Assembly: GCA_963828755.1 (NCBI GenBank)
Contig: CAWHFY010000008.1
Coordinates: 91,238-155,237 of the forward strand
Direction of reading: 5' to 3'
Length of the DNA stretch: 64,000 nt
Source of the DNA: WHSW01 sp963828755
GTDB taxonomy: Bacteria; Actinomycetota; Thermoleophilia; Solirubrobacterales; 70-9
Position 1 is the first letter of the stretch; each line of letters begins with the position of its first letter. The position numbers and the translations under genes were made by a program. Below are positions 41,935 through 50,575 of the stretch, piece after piece. Below the pieces are notes generated by a model. It made no database searches. It saw nothing but the letters and a program-made list of their open reading frames with translations, and had not been told where the DNA came from.

Positions 41935-43560
41935 TCAGCCCAGCGTCGAGACGCCGGGCGGGGCGTCGGTGGCCTGCGAGGCCGCGACCTTCTTGCGGTG
42001 GGTGCGGATCTCGCTGAGGATGCGCTCGAGGCGCGGCTCGGTGGTCGAGTCGACGTGGATCATCGCCGCCCCGATCGCGGGGTGCACGGCCGCGATCCGC
42101 TCGTGCATCGCCTGGGCGACCGCGCGGTAGGTGGGATGACCCTCGCGCCCGGAGCGCAGCTCGCACAGGTGCATCGCCTCGCGCGCGTTGAGGTCGAGCA
42201 CGTAGCGGATCCGATAGCCGAGGCAGAGCGCGTAGGGCGCCGCCTCCGGCATCCCGGCGGCCTCGAGGCGGTCGAACTCGGTACGCGAGATCTCGAGCGC
42301 CCGCTCGTACTCGTCGCCGGCCCCCGCCTCGCGGACCTCGTCGGGGACGCCGGCGCCGAGGTCGGGGCCGAGGCTCTGCCACTGGCAAGTGAGCATCCGG
42401 TGGCGCTGCAGATCGCGGAAGCCGCCGTAGTCGGACACGATCTCGAACCGGTACCGCACCGCCTCCCAGCCGCGACCCGGGCGGTGGCGGCGGTTGCGCC
42501 GCTCGCCGGCGAGCTCGCCGATCAGCTCGGCGCGCTCGATCGGGTCGAGCGCCGCGATCCGTCCGTGTACCTGAGCTTCCGGCACGCCGGCCGACTCGTA
42601 AAGCGACGACGTCAGCAGGTCGTCCTCGGAGCCGTCGACGTGGACGAGCTCGACCGAGGGGGTGCCGTCGCCGTCGCGGCGATCGAGACCGAGCCGGGCG
42701 ACCGCCCGCTCGGCCGCCTCGCGGCGCTCGCGCAGGTGCGCGACCCAGTCGCCGCCGCGCTCGGGGCGCTCGATCCGGGCGACGAAGCTCGGGATGACGC
42801 GCTTGAGCTCGGCGAGCAGCATGTCGCCGTACTCGCGCGCCTCGGGCAGCGGCGAGGCGGCGAGGCGGAGCAACAGCTGCTCATAGGCCTGCCCGGAGGC
42901 GTACATGCCGACGTGGCTCAGCGTCGAGGCCGGCAGCAGGCCGCGCAACAGGTCGAGCGCCTTTGCGCGGATCGAGCTGCGCCAGGCGCCCTCGGGCTGG
43001 CCGTCGTCGCGCGGCCAGCGGTCCGCGGCCCAGGCCTGGACCCGCTCGAGCCCGGCCGAGTAGATCTCGAACAGCTCGTCCATCGCTCGCGCGTACTCGG
43101 GGCCGAGCTCGTCGTCGGCGTAGTAGCGGTAGCCGCCGCGACCTTCGATTGGCTGGTCGTAGGGGATGTACCGGGTCGACTGCTCGAGATAGGCCGCGAG
43201 CCGGCCGCGCTGCAGGATCTTGGTGAGTACGTTGGAGACCCACTCGCAGGCCACGTGAGCGCCGCCGACCTGGGCGATCGAGTCGTCGCCGTAGCCGATG
43301 AACACGCGCTCGTAAAGCCCCGCGGCGCGCTCGCCCTCGATCCCGTCGAAGGGCCGCTCGCCGGCCGGGACATCGCCGGCGAACTCCTCCAAGAACAGCC
43401 GTCGCAGGGTGCCGGGGTAGCGCGAGTAGCGCGCAAACAGGGCGCCCTTCACCGTCTCCGGGAGGTTGACGAGGCTGAACACCGGGCGGTCGAGATTGGT
43501 GAAGTGGGGCCGCAGCAGGTCCTGCTCGGCGGGGGTGAACGACTCGACCGGATAACGCAC
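41935..43560 (-). CDS. thyX: Tandem-domain FAD-dependent thymidylate synthase (ThyX) homologue
   Basis: 541 residues from GTG 43560, about twice a normal ThyX. The N-terminal half has a ThyX-like ERVFIGYGDDSIAQV and RGRLAAYLEQSTRYIPYD, the C-terminal half a second set with RDLQRHRMLTCQWQSLG and GYRIRYVLDLNAREAMHLCELR. The RHRxxxxxxxS-type signature appears in the C half and STRY in the N half, so active-site pieces are shared between halves. It would methylate dUMP with folate and FAD, but a separate role for this long form is possible. -10-like TACGAT 7 nt before the GTG. Confidence 0.75.
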   Translation of the reverse strand: MRYPVESFTPAEQDLLRPHFTNLDRPVFSLVNLPETVKGALFARYSRYPGTLRRLFLEEFAGDVPAGERPFDGIEGERAAGLYERVFIGYGDDSIAQVGGAHVACEWVSNVLTKILQRGRLAAYLEQSTRYIPYDQPIEGRGGYRYYADDELGPEYARAMDELFEIYSAGLERVQAWAADRWPRDDGQPEGAWRSSIRAKALDLLRGLLPASTLSHVGMYASGQAYEQLLLRLAASPLPEAREYGDMLLAELKRVIPSFVARIERPERGGDWVAHLRERREAAERAVARLGLDRRDGDGTPSVELVHVDGSEDDLLTSSLYESAGVPEAQVHGRIAALDPIERAELIGELAGERRNRRHRPGRGWEAVRYRFEIVSDYGGFRDLQRHRMLTCQWQSLGPDLGAGVPDEVREAGAGDEYERALEISRTEFDRLEAAGMPEAAPYALCLGYRIRYVLDLNAREAMHLCELRSGREGHPTYRAVAQAMHERIAAVHPAIGAAMIHVDSTTEPRLERILSEIRTHRKKVAASQATDAPPGVSTLG

Positions 43561-43567
43561 GCGGGCG

Positions 43568-43573
43568 ATCGTA
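43568..43573 (-). promoter_or_regulatory. -10-like hexamer for the ThyX-like gene
   Basis: TACGAT on the minus strand ends 7 nt before the GTG at 43560. Confidence 0.4.
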
Positions 43574-43609
43574 GTGATCGCCGCGGCGGGGGGTCCGGGG
43601 CGCTCGGGC

Positions 43610-43969
43610 TCAGCCAGACCGCGGCGGCGGCGCCGCCATCAGCTCGACCCGGTGACCGCCGGGCCCGACCGCGAAGGCGCGCCGCGCGCCCCACAGCTGC
43701 CGGGCCTCGGCGACCTCGTAGCCCGCCGCCTCGATCGCGCCGACGGACGTCTCGAAGTCGTCGACGACTACGGCCGCGTGCCCGAGGACCGGCGCGGTCG
43801 CCGCGTCGGTGTGGATCAGGTGGATCTGGGTGCCGTCGCGCTCGAGCCAGCTGACGTAGCCGCCGAGCGCCTCCGGCGAGTCGACCGGCTCGAACCCGAC
43901 CAGCTTCCAAAACTCGATCGCGGCCTCAACCTCCGACGGGTCGATCTCGAGTGAGACGTGCTGGAGCAC
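43610..43969 (-). CDS. VOC-superfamily (glyoxalase/bleomycin-resistance-like) protein
   Basis: 119 residues from GTG 43969. One VOC module: strand LQHVSLEIDP, helix AAIEFWKLVGFEPVD, Glu/His-type ligands in QIHLIHTD, GHAAVVVDD and a final GPGGHRVELM. Metal-dependent in most relatives; the reaction cannot be told. 13 bp downstream of the SnoaL-like gene, hence probably co-transcribed. Confidence 0.82.
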   Translation of the reverse strand: MLQHVSLEIDPSEVEAAIEFWKLVGFEPVDSPEALGGYVSWLERDGTQIHLIHTDAATAPVLGHAAVVVDDFETSVGAIEAAGYEVAEARQLWGARRAFAVGPGGHRVELMAAPPPRSG

Positions 43970-43982
43970 GGTGCGGATCCGA

Positions 43983-44381
43983 TCAGGCGCCGGCCGCGGC
44001 CTTCGCCGCATCCCAGTCGGCGAACGCGTCGATCCGAGCGACTTCGTCGCCGCGGAAGGTCGCGAGGTGGGCGTAGGGCTTGCTCACCTCGTTGCCGGTC
44101 TCGCGGTCGGTGCCGTTGAAGGTGAGCAGGGCGAGCACGCGGTCGTCGCCGGCCGGATCGAGCGAGTTGATCTCGAGCTCGAACAACGCCCAGGGCTCCT
44201 CGATGAACGTGGTCCAGAACTCGACCATGCCCTCGCGGCCGCTGTAGATCGCGTCGATTCCCGGGAACAAGCCGGCGGTGTGGAACTCGAAGTCGGGCGC
44301 TGCCTGCTCGAGGATCCAGACGAGGTCGCGCCGGTTCCAGGCGTCGAGGGCGTCGCGGTAATGCTCGACGTTGTCGCTCAC
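43983..44381 (-). CDS. SnoaL-like / NTF2-fold protein
   Basis: 132 residues from GTG 44381. Typical pattern for the cone-shaped NTF2 fold: YRDALDAWNRRDLVWILEQ, DFEFHTAGLFPGIDAIYSGREGMVEFWTTF, LALLTFNGTDRETGNEV, HLATFRGDEVARIDAFAD. Relatives are isomerases, cyclases or ligand-binding proteins. Function not assignable. The 135 bp between it and kbl show no further gene that can be supported. Confidence 0.8.
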   Translation of the reverse strand: MSDNVEHYRDALDAWNRRDLVWILEQAAPDFEFHTAGLFPGIDAIYSGREGMVEFWTTFIEEPWALFELEINSLDPAGDDRVLALLTFNGTDRETGNEVSKPYAHLATFRGDEVARIDAFADWDAAKAAAGA

Positions 44382-44516
44382 GCCCCAATCACTATCACGC
44401 CGAGGCGGTCATCTACGGCTCCGGCCACCCAGCGTCGCCCATATCCGGAGGAACGTGTCGAGGTCAACGAGGTGGTCGAGTGCGCTGACGTGGTCGCCCG
44501 CCTCGCCGGCGCGCGT

Positions 44517-45710
44517 CTAGCTGGTGACGCCGGCCTCGGCCGCGACCGCGGCGATCGCCTCGACCGCGGCCTCGATCTGCGCCGCGGTCAGCGCCGCGGA
44601 AACCTGGATCCGGATCCGCGCCGTGCCCTCGGGGACGACGGGGTAACCGAACCCGGTCACGTAGACGCCGCGGTCGAGCAGCTTGCGGCTGATCTCGATC
44701 GCGCGAGCGGTCTCGCCGACGATGATCGGGACGATCGCGCTCTCGCCCTCGAGCGGCTCGAGCCCGGCGGCGACGAGGCCCTCGCGCATCCGCGCTGTGT
44801 TGCGCCGCAGGCTCGCGACCAGGTCGGAGTTGTCGCGAAGCTCGGCCAGCGCGCGGCGCGAGCTGGCGGCGACGGTCGGCGCGACGCCGTTGGAGAACAG
44901 CTGGGGGCGCGAGCGCTGCTCGAGCACCGAGCACAGCGCCTCTGATCCGGCCACGAAGCCGCCGGCGGCGCCGCCGAGCGCCTTGCCGAGGGTGCCGGTG
45001 ACGATCACGTCCTCGGCGCCGAGACATCCGAAATGCTCGAGCACCCCGCGCCCGCCGGCGCCGACGACGCCGATCCCGTGCGAGTCGTCGACGATCAGCG
45101 TCGCCCCGTGCTCGGCCGCGACCTCGACCAGCTCCGGGATCGGCGCCAGGTCGCCCTCCATGCTGAAGACGCCGTCGGTGACGATCAGCTTGCGTTCCAG
45201 CTCCGGCGCCTCCGCCAGCGCGCGGCGCAGGTCGTCGACGTCGACGTGCTCGTAGACGGCCTTGTGCCCGGGACGGGCGAGCCGCATCCCGTCGATGATC
45301 GAGGCGTGGTTGAGGCGGTCGGAGAAGATCGCGGTGCGCTGGTCGCCGAGCGCGTCGAGCAGCGCCGCGTTGGCGGTCCAGCAGGACACGAAGGTGAGCG
45401 CCGCTTCGGTCTCGAGAAACGCCGCCAGGTCGTGCTCGAGCGCAATCTGGGGCGCGAACTTGCCGCAGATGAAGCGCACCGACGCGGTCCCGGCCCCGTA
45501 CTCCATCAGCGCCTCGGCGCCGGCGCGGACCACGGCCCGGTGGTTGGCGAGCCCGAGGTAGTCGTTGGAGCACAGGCAGAGGACGTCGCCGCGGCCCTCG
45601 ATCTCGACCCGCGGGCCCTGGGGTGAGTCGAGCACCGGGATGCTCTTCAGCGTTCCGGCGCTCGCCATCTGCGCGAGCTCGGATCGCAGGTCGGCCTCGA
45701 GCCCGCTCAT
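44517..45710 (-). CDS. kbl: 2-amino-3-ketobutyrate CoA ligase (glycine C-acetyltransferase)
   Basis: PLP enzyme that splits 2-amino-3-ketobutyrate with CoA into glycine and acetyl-CoA, the second step of threonine breakdown. 397 residues. Kbl-specific words: GTASVRFICGK, LNHASIIDGMRL, DDSHGIGVVGAGGRG, PLP lysine in TGTLGKALGGAAGG, QRSRPQLFSNGVAP and VYVTGFGYPVVPEG; these favour Kbl over biotin-pathway BioF. No threonine dehydrogenase gene is next to it, unless the SDR at 56347 fills that role. Last gene of the long operon; its ATG overlaps the aminotransferase stop. Confidence 0.85.
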   Translation of the reverse strand: MSGLEADLRSELAQMASAGTLKSIPVLDSPQGPRVEIEGRGDVLCLCSNDYLGLANHRAVVRAGAEALMEYGAGTASVRFICGKFAPQIALEHDLAAFLETEAALTFVSCWTANAALLDALGDQRTAIFSDRLNHASIIDGMRLARPGHKAVYEHVDVDDLRRALAEAPELERKLIVTDGVFSMEGDLAPIPELVEVAAEHGATLIVDDSHGIGVVGAGGRGVLEHFGCLGAEDVIVTGTLGKALGGAAGGFVAGSEALCSVLEQRSRPQLFSNGVAPTVAASSRRALAELRDNSDLVASLRRNTARMREGLVAAGLEPLEGESAIVPIIVGETARAIEISRKLLDRGVYVTGFGYPVVPEGTARIRIQVSAALTAAQIEAAVEAIAAVAAEAGVTS

Positions 45711-47077
45711 CGCCCGCGCGCCGCGTCGATCGACTCCGCGAGGATCTCGAACGCGCGCTCGAGCATCGCCGGCGGCATCACCAGCGAGGGCTGAACGTTG
45801 AGCGACGTGGTGCTGGAGTCGGCGAGCAGCCCGCGCGTGCGGGCCTCGGTGGCGACCGCGTCCTGAAGCGCGGGGTCGCGCTCCTTCGACTCGCGGTCGG
45901 CGACGAACTCGAGCGCGATGAAGCAGCCGACGGCGCGCACGTCGCCGAGTTCCTCGAATCGATCGCGAAGCTCGGCGAGGCGCTCCGTCGCGAGGGTCTC
46001 GAGCGCGCGCACGTTCTCGAGCACCGGTTCGCGCGCGAAGATCGCCAGCGTCTCGAGCGCCGCTGCGCACGACGCGGGCAGCCAGGCCCAGGTGCTGCCG
46101 GTGGGGACGTCGTCGAAGCCGCCGAGCGCGCGCTCGGAGCCGAGCAGCGCGCCGATCGGCATCGCCCCGCCGCCGAGCGCCTTGCCGAGGCACATCAGGT
46201 CGGGCTCGACCCCCCAGCGCTCGACCGCGAACAGCTCGCCCGAGCGGCCCATCCCGGTCTTGACCTCGTCGGCGCACAGCAGCCAGTCGTGCTCGCGGCA
46301 GAGCTCGGTCAGGGCGGGCCAGAAGGCGTCCGGCGGCGCGACGCAGCCGCCGGAGCCGAGCACCGGCTCGATCACCACCCCGGCGACCTCGCTCGGGTCG
46401 AGCGCGTGAAAGAGCAGGTGGTCGCGGATGTAGTCGACGGTCGCGTCGCCGCTGCCGCCGGGCCGCGGGTCGCGCAGCGGGGTCCGGTACGGATGCGGGT
46501 ACGGGACGTGGACGAAGCCCGGGACGAGCCCGCGCAGGCCGCGGCTGATCTCGGCCGCCTCCGCGCCCAACGCCGCGGTCAGGGTGGACTCGCCGTGGTA
46601 GGAGCCGTGGAACGCGAGGATCACCGGCCGGCCCGTCGCGCGGCGCATCAGCTTGATCGCGATCTCGACCGCCTCGGTGCCGTTGAGCGCGATGTCGTAG
46701 CGGGTCAGGCTCGCCGGCGTGACCGCCAGCAGGCGCTCGCCGAGCTCCGCGGTGAGCTCCGAGACGAGCGCGTGGCTGTCCTCGTTGCCGAACCGCTCGA
46801 GCGCCGCCGCGACCGGCGCGAGCAGCTCCGGGCGCGCGGCGCCGAGCGGTACCGAGGCCGAGGCGGAGGCGCAGTCGATGTAGACGTTGCCGTCGAGGTC
46901 GGTGACTGTCCAGGCGCGCTTCGAGTCGAGCGCCAGCGGCGTGAGCCCGGCGCTGAGGCCCGGGTAGGCGGTGCGCTCGATCCGGTCGAGGACCTCGCGG
47001 CTGCGCGGCCCGGGCGGGGTGACCCGCATCGTCGGCGCCTCGATCGACTCCCACTCGGGCGGGATCAGCGGGCTCAT
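45707..47077 (-). CDS. Class III PLP aminotransferase (copy 1)
   Basis: 456 residues. Omega-/beta-amino acid or amine transaminase type: NGTEAVEIAIKLMRRATGR, FHGSYHGESTLTAALG, VVIEPVLGSGGCV, CADEVKTGMGRSGE and PLP lysine in LMCLGKALGGGAMPIGALL. Overlaps ATGA with both neighbours. It is a paralogue of the aminotransferase at 61345 (shared FHGSYHGEST / GQYHGEST and ADEVxTGxGR). Next to a polyamine-type importer, which fits an amine substrate. Confidence 0.86.
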   Translation of the reverse strand: MSPLIPPEWESIEAPTMRVTPPGPRSREVLDRIERTAYPGLSAGLTPLALDSKRAWTVTDLDGNVYIDCASASASVPLGAARPELLAPVAAALERFGNEDSHALVSELTAELGERLLAVTPASLTRYDIALNGTEAVEIAIKLMRRATGRPVILAFHGSYHGESTLTAALGAEAAEISRGLRGLVPGFVHVPYPHPYRTPLRDPRPGGSGDATVDYIRDHLLFHALDPSEVAGVVIEPVLGSGGCVAPPDAFWPALTELCREHDWLLCADEVKTGMGRSGELFAVERWGVEPDLMCLGKALGGGAMPIGALLGSERALGGFDDVPTGSTWAWLPASCAAALETLAIFAREPVLENVRALETLATERLAELRDRFEELGDVRAVGCFIALEFVADRESKERDPALQDAVATEARTRGLLADSSTTSLNVQPSLVMPPAMLERAFEILAESIDAARGR

Positions 47078-48702
47078 CGCCGCGCTCCGCGCAGCCGCGC
47101 CGACAACCCGCGGTGCTCGCGGAGTACCTCGCGCGCGCAGTTGCGCCCGTTCGCGCCGGTGACGCCGCCGCCGGGGTGGGTGCCGGCGCCGCACAGCCAG
47201 AGGTCGCGAACCGGCGTGCGGTAGTCCGCCCAGCCGCGCACCGGGCGCAGGTTGAAGAGCTGGTCGAACGACATCTCGCCGTGCAGCGCGTGACCGCCCC
47301 AGATGCCGAGCCGCGACTCGAGGTCGGTCGGCGCGAGCACCTGACGATCGGTGATCGAGGCGGTCAGGCCGGGAAAGTAGCCCTCGAGCTTGGCGACCGC
47401 GCGATCGGCGAGCTGGTCGCGGATCGCCGCCCAATCGCCCTCGGCGAGCGAGTACGGCTGCGAGTTGACGTCGATCGTCACCACGTGCTTGCCGGGCGGC
47501 GCCAGCGACGGGTCGTGCACGGTCGGGATGCAGAGCTCGATGTGGGGATCGTCGGCCGGACGCCCGGCTCGCGCCTGCGCCTGCGCCCAGTCCATCTCGG
47601 CCACGGTCGGGTTCACCTCCATGATCCCGCGGTGATACGGCTGTACGCGATCGCCGTCGACCGCGGCCGCGATCGGCAACCGGTCGACCGCGAGGTTGAT
47701 CTTCACGCTCGTCCCCTCGCAGCGGTATGCCCGGATGGCCGCCGCGAACCGCTGCGGCAGCAGCGCCTCGTCGACCAGGCGCAGAAAGGTGGTCTTCGGG
47801 TCGGCGTTCGACAGCACCCGGGCGGCGCGGAGCTCGGTGCCGTCGGCGAGCGCGACGCCGGCGGCGCGGCCGCCGTCGACGAGGATCCGCTCGACCGGCG
47901 CGTCCGTGCGGATCTCGGCCCCCGCCTCGCGAGCCGAATCGGCCATCGCCTCGGTCAGCTTCCCGATCCCGCCCCGGACGAAGCCCCACTGGCGGATCCC
48001 GCCGCCGGCCGCCTCGGAGGCGTGGTCGTGGAGGAGCACGAAGGCGGTCCCGGGGGTCGACGGCCCGCCGGTCGAGTCGTTGATCGCGTGCCAGCCGAGC
48101 GCCGCGCGCACCTGCTCGGAGGCGAAGTACTCCGACAGGTACTGGTTCGCCGAGGTCCCGAACATGTAGAGGGCGTCGGAGATCCGGGAGCGATTGCGGG
48201 CGGCCCGCGCGCCGAGGCCGGCGAGCCGGCCGAGGTCGCGGGGGCGCAGGTGCGCCGGGTCGGGCGGCGTCGTGTCGAACAGCGGCGTGATCAGCGCGGC
48301 GATCTCCCCGAGTTCGGCCTCGAAGCCGGGCAGGGCCCGAGCGTCGGCCGGGGAGAAGCGCCGCACCTCGTCCTGGGTCCGCGAGAGGTCGTCGTCGAGG
48401 TGCAGGCTGGAGCCGTCGGCGAACAGGTTGAGCGCCGGGCCCGCGGCGTCGACCTCGACCCCGCGCTCGACCAGGCGCAGGTCGCGCCAGATCGGCTCGC
48501 GCAGCATGCTCAGCACGTAGGCGCCGGTGGAGGCCCGGAAGCCTGGCGCGAACTCCTCGGTGACGCAGCAGCCGCCGACGATCTCACGTCGCTCGCACAC
48601 CACCGTGCGCAGGCCGCCGGCCGCGAGGTAGTGCGCGGCGACGAGGCCGTTGTGGCCGCCGCCGACGATCACGGCGTCGTAGGCCGCGGAGCTCGGCATC
48701 AC
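47074..48702 (-). CDS. PYROXD2/phytoene-desaturase-like FAD oxidoreductase (copy 1)
   Basis: 542 residues; two possible ATGs (48702, 48699). FAD-binding start DAVIVGGGHNGLVAAHYLA, CERREIVGGCCVTEEFAPGF, the signature SNADPKTTFLRLV and the C-terminal FAD contact LWLCGAGTHPGGGVTGANGRNCA. Carotenoid desaturases share this fold, but no carotenoid genes are near; in this setting an amine or amide oxidase-like role is more likely, as inference. Close paralogue of 57593-59241. Repeat B copy 4 lies 7 bp upstream. Confidence 0.85.
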   Translation of the reverse strand: MMPSSAAYDAVIVGGGHNGLVAAHYLAAGGLRTVVCERREIVGGCCVTEEFAPGFRASTGAYVLSMLREPIWRDLRLVERGVEVDAAGPALNLFADGSSLHLDDDLSRTQDEVRRFSPADARALPGFEAELGEIAALITPLFDTTPPDPAHLRPRDLGRLAGLGARAARNRSRISDALYMFGTSANQYLSEYFASEQVRAALGWHAINDSTGGPSTPGTAFVLLHDHASEAAGGGIRQWGFVRGGIGKLTEAMADSAREAGAEIRTDAPVERILVDGGRAAGVALADGTELRAARVLSNADPKTTFLRLVDEALLPQRFAAAIRAYRCEGTSVKINLAVDRLPIAAAVDGDRVQPYHRGIMEVNPTVAEMDWAQAQARAGRPADDPHIELCIPTVHDPSLAPPGKHVVTIDVNSQPYSLAEGDWAAIRDQLADRAVAKLEGYFPGLTASITDRQVLAPTDLESRLGIWGGHALHGEMSFDQLFNLRPVRGWADYRTPVRDLWLCGAGTHPGGGVTGANGRNCAREVLREHRGLSARLRGARR

Positions 48703-48708
48703 GAGAGC

Positions 48709-48740
48709 GGCCTCAACGCCGGCCCGACTCGGCTTCGTCG
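48709..48740 (-). repeat. Dispersed hairpin repeat B, copy 4
   Basis: On the minus strand: CGAAGCCGAGTCG, stem GGCC (48724-48721), loop GGCGTTGA, stem GGCC (48712-48709). Same CGAAGCCGA flank and nearly the same loop as copies 1-3, but a different stem sequence. It is in the permease-oxidoreductase gap inside the long operon, just before the oxidoreductase start. Confidence 0.6.
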
Positions 48741-48754
48741 TTTGGGAACTCGCC

Positions 48755-49652
48755 TCATTGCTCGAGCTGGCGGATCTTCGCCAGGCGGTAGGCGATCACG
48801 GCGAAGATCCCGGACGCGATCAGCATCATCAGGCTGACCGCGGCGCCGCCGTTGAGGTCGCCGCTCTCGAGCACCAGGTCGTTGACCACCTGGCCGAGCA
48901 TGTAGCCGCTCGTGCCGCCGACCAGGGTCGGGCTGGCGAAGTCGGTGAACAGCGGGATGTAGACGAGCAGCAGGGCGACGAAGACCCCCGGCGCGATCAG
49001 CGGCAACAGGACCCGGCGCGCGGTTGTCCACCAGCCGGCCCCGAGGTCGAGCGCCGCCTCGAACAGGTTGCGGTCGACCGCCTTCATCGCGCCGTAGATC
49101 GGGATCACCGTGTACGTCAGGTAGCTGGTCGACAGCACGACGATGACGGCGAACTTGCTGAACAGCAGCGCGTCGATCGGCTGGTTGATCAGGCCGATCC
49201 GCTGCAGCGCCTCGTTGATCAGGCCCTCGCGGCCGAGCAGCATCCGCCAGGCGTAGATCCGGACCATCGGGTTGAGCTCGTCGGCGAGCACGAGGAAGAG
49301 CAGCAGGGGCAGCTCCCACTTGCCCGCCTTGAACGCGAGCACGTAGGCGATCGGGATCGCGATCGCGAGCTGGACCACCATCGCGATCGTCGCGATCTGC
49401 ACCGTCGTCCAGGCGACCTCTCGATAGAGCGGGTCGGTGAGGGCGTCGGAGTAGTTCGAGAACGTGAAGCCGGAGAGTCCGCTCAGGATCCCGTACTGGA
49501 GGCTGATCACGAGCATCACGATCATCGGGCCGAGGAAGAGCAGGGCGAGCACCGCGGCCGGCCCGCTCATGAACGCGATCGGGCGCAGCAGCCGGGTCAG
49601 CAGGCTGCGGCGGGGAGCCCGCGCTCGGCGCGGGTACGGTCGCGGCCTCCAT
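48755..49652 (-). CDS. potB: Polyamine-type ABC transporter permease, PotB-like (frame-disrupted)
   Basis: 298 residues after repair. ATG at 49652 (TGATG overlap with the other permease) begins MEAATVPAPSA; one extra base near 49615 then moves to RRSLLTRLLRPIAFMSGPA and on through six helices. The cytoplasmic EAA loop is FEAALDLGAGWWTTARRVLLPL, the contact with the ATPase. A later in-frame ATG would give a 271-residue protein missing the N-terminal tail. Part of an importer with the ATPase, the binding protein and the second permease. Confidence 0.87.
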
Positions 49653-50575
49653 CAGCGCACCGTCCCGGTCATCAGGTCGGTGAGCGCGCTGTCGCCGCCG
49701 CGGTCGCGGGTGAGGCGCTTCATCAGCCGCCAGCCGGCGAACACGGCGATCACCTGGGCGAGCGCGATCACGGTCGAGACCGCGTTGACCATCGGCAGGT
49801 TCTCCGACTGGCGCAGGATCGAGAAGACCCACACCGGGAAGGTCTGCTCGAAGCCGCCGGTGAAGAACGAGACCTCGAAGTTGTTGAACGACCAGGCGAA
49901 CGCGAAGATCGCGGCGGCGGCGAGCGACGGCGCGATCTGCGGCAGGACGACGTGGCGCAGCATCTGCATCTGGGAGGCGCCGAGGTCGATCGCCGCCTCC
50001 TCGACCGAGCGCGGGAAGCGCACCAGGCCGGCCGAGATGATCGCGACGACGAGCGGGAAGGTGACCACGAGCTGCATCAGCCCGACCGTGGTCAGCGAGA
50101 GCGGGATCCCGATCTGGCTGAAGAAGATGAGGCCCGCGACGCCGACGATCAGCCAGGGCACGACGAGCACCGACCCGTGCAGGCCGGCCAGCGCGCCCCG
50201 GCCGGGGAACCGCAGCCGCGTCAGGCCCCAGGCGGCGAGCGTCCCGAGGACGAGCGAGCCGATCGTGACCAGCGCGGCGACCAGCAGCGAGTTGAGGATC
50301 GCGTCCTTGGCCTCGGCCGAGTCCCACGCAGCCTCGTACCAGCGGGTCGTGAAGCCCTCCCAGGGCAGCGAGATGATCGACGAGTCGTTGAACGAGAACA
50401 GGGCGAGCATCAGCACCGGCCCGAACAGGATCAGCAGGGCGAAGGCCATCACGAGGACGCTCGCGATGCCGGGCAGCCGGCGGCGGATCCTGATCCCGAG
50501 GCCCGGGCGGTTGCGCGGCGGGGCGCCCTTGTCGGCGTCGATCTTCACCGGGACCGGGAAGGTGGCCTCGCTCAT
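49652..50575 (-). CDS. potC: Polyamine-type ABC transporter permease, PotC-like
   Basis: 307 residues, six helices after a short tail (IASVLVMAFALLILFGPVLM). EAA loop: VEEAAIDLGASQMQMLRHVVLPQ. The order ATPase - binding protein - PotC-like - PotB-like differs from the E. coli order. Start codon overlaps the binding-protein stop (ATGA). Confidence 0.9.
   Translation of the reverse strand: MSEATFPVPVKIDADKGAPPRNRPGLGIRIRRRLPGIASVLVMAFALLILFGPVLMLALFSFNDSSIISLPWEGFTTRWYEAAWDSAEAKDAILNSLLVAALVTIGSLVLGTLAAWGLTRLRFPGRGALAGLHGSVLVVPWLIVGVAGLIFFSQIGIPLSLTTVGLMQLVVTFPLVVAIISAGLVRFPRSVEEAAIDLGASQMQMLRHVVLPQIAPSLAAAAIFAFAWSFNNFEVSFFTGGFEQTFPVWVFSILRQSENLPMVNAVSTVIALAQVIAVFAGWRLMKRLTRDRGGDSALTDLMTGTVR

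Noticed and set aside
44382..44516. Short minus-strand reading frame after kbl (SALDHLVDLDTFLRIW)
   Set aside because: Looks protein-like but has no start codon or ribosome site and continues past the kbl stop; too short to support as a gene.
44517..45710. Biotin-pathway 8-amino-7-oxononanoate synthase (BioF)
   Set aside because: Signature words (S-V-R-F-I-C-G, Y-V-T-G-F-x-Y-P-V-V-P) match Kbl and no biotin genes are near.
47074..48702. Carotenoid (phytoene) desaturase
   Set aside because: Same fold, but no crtB/crtE or other carotenoid gene is near and the gene is embedded in an amine-transport operon; PYROXD2-like is the safer call.
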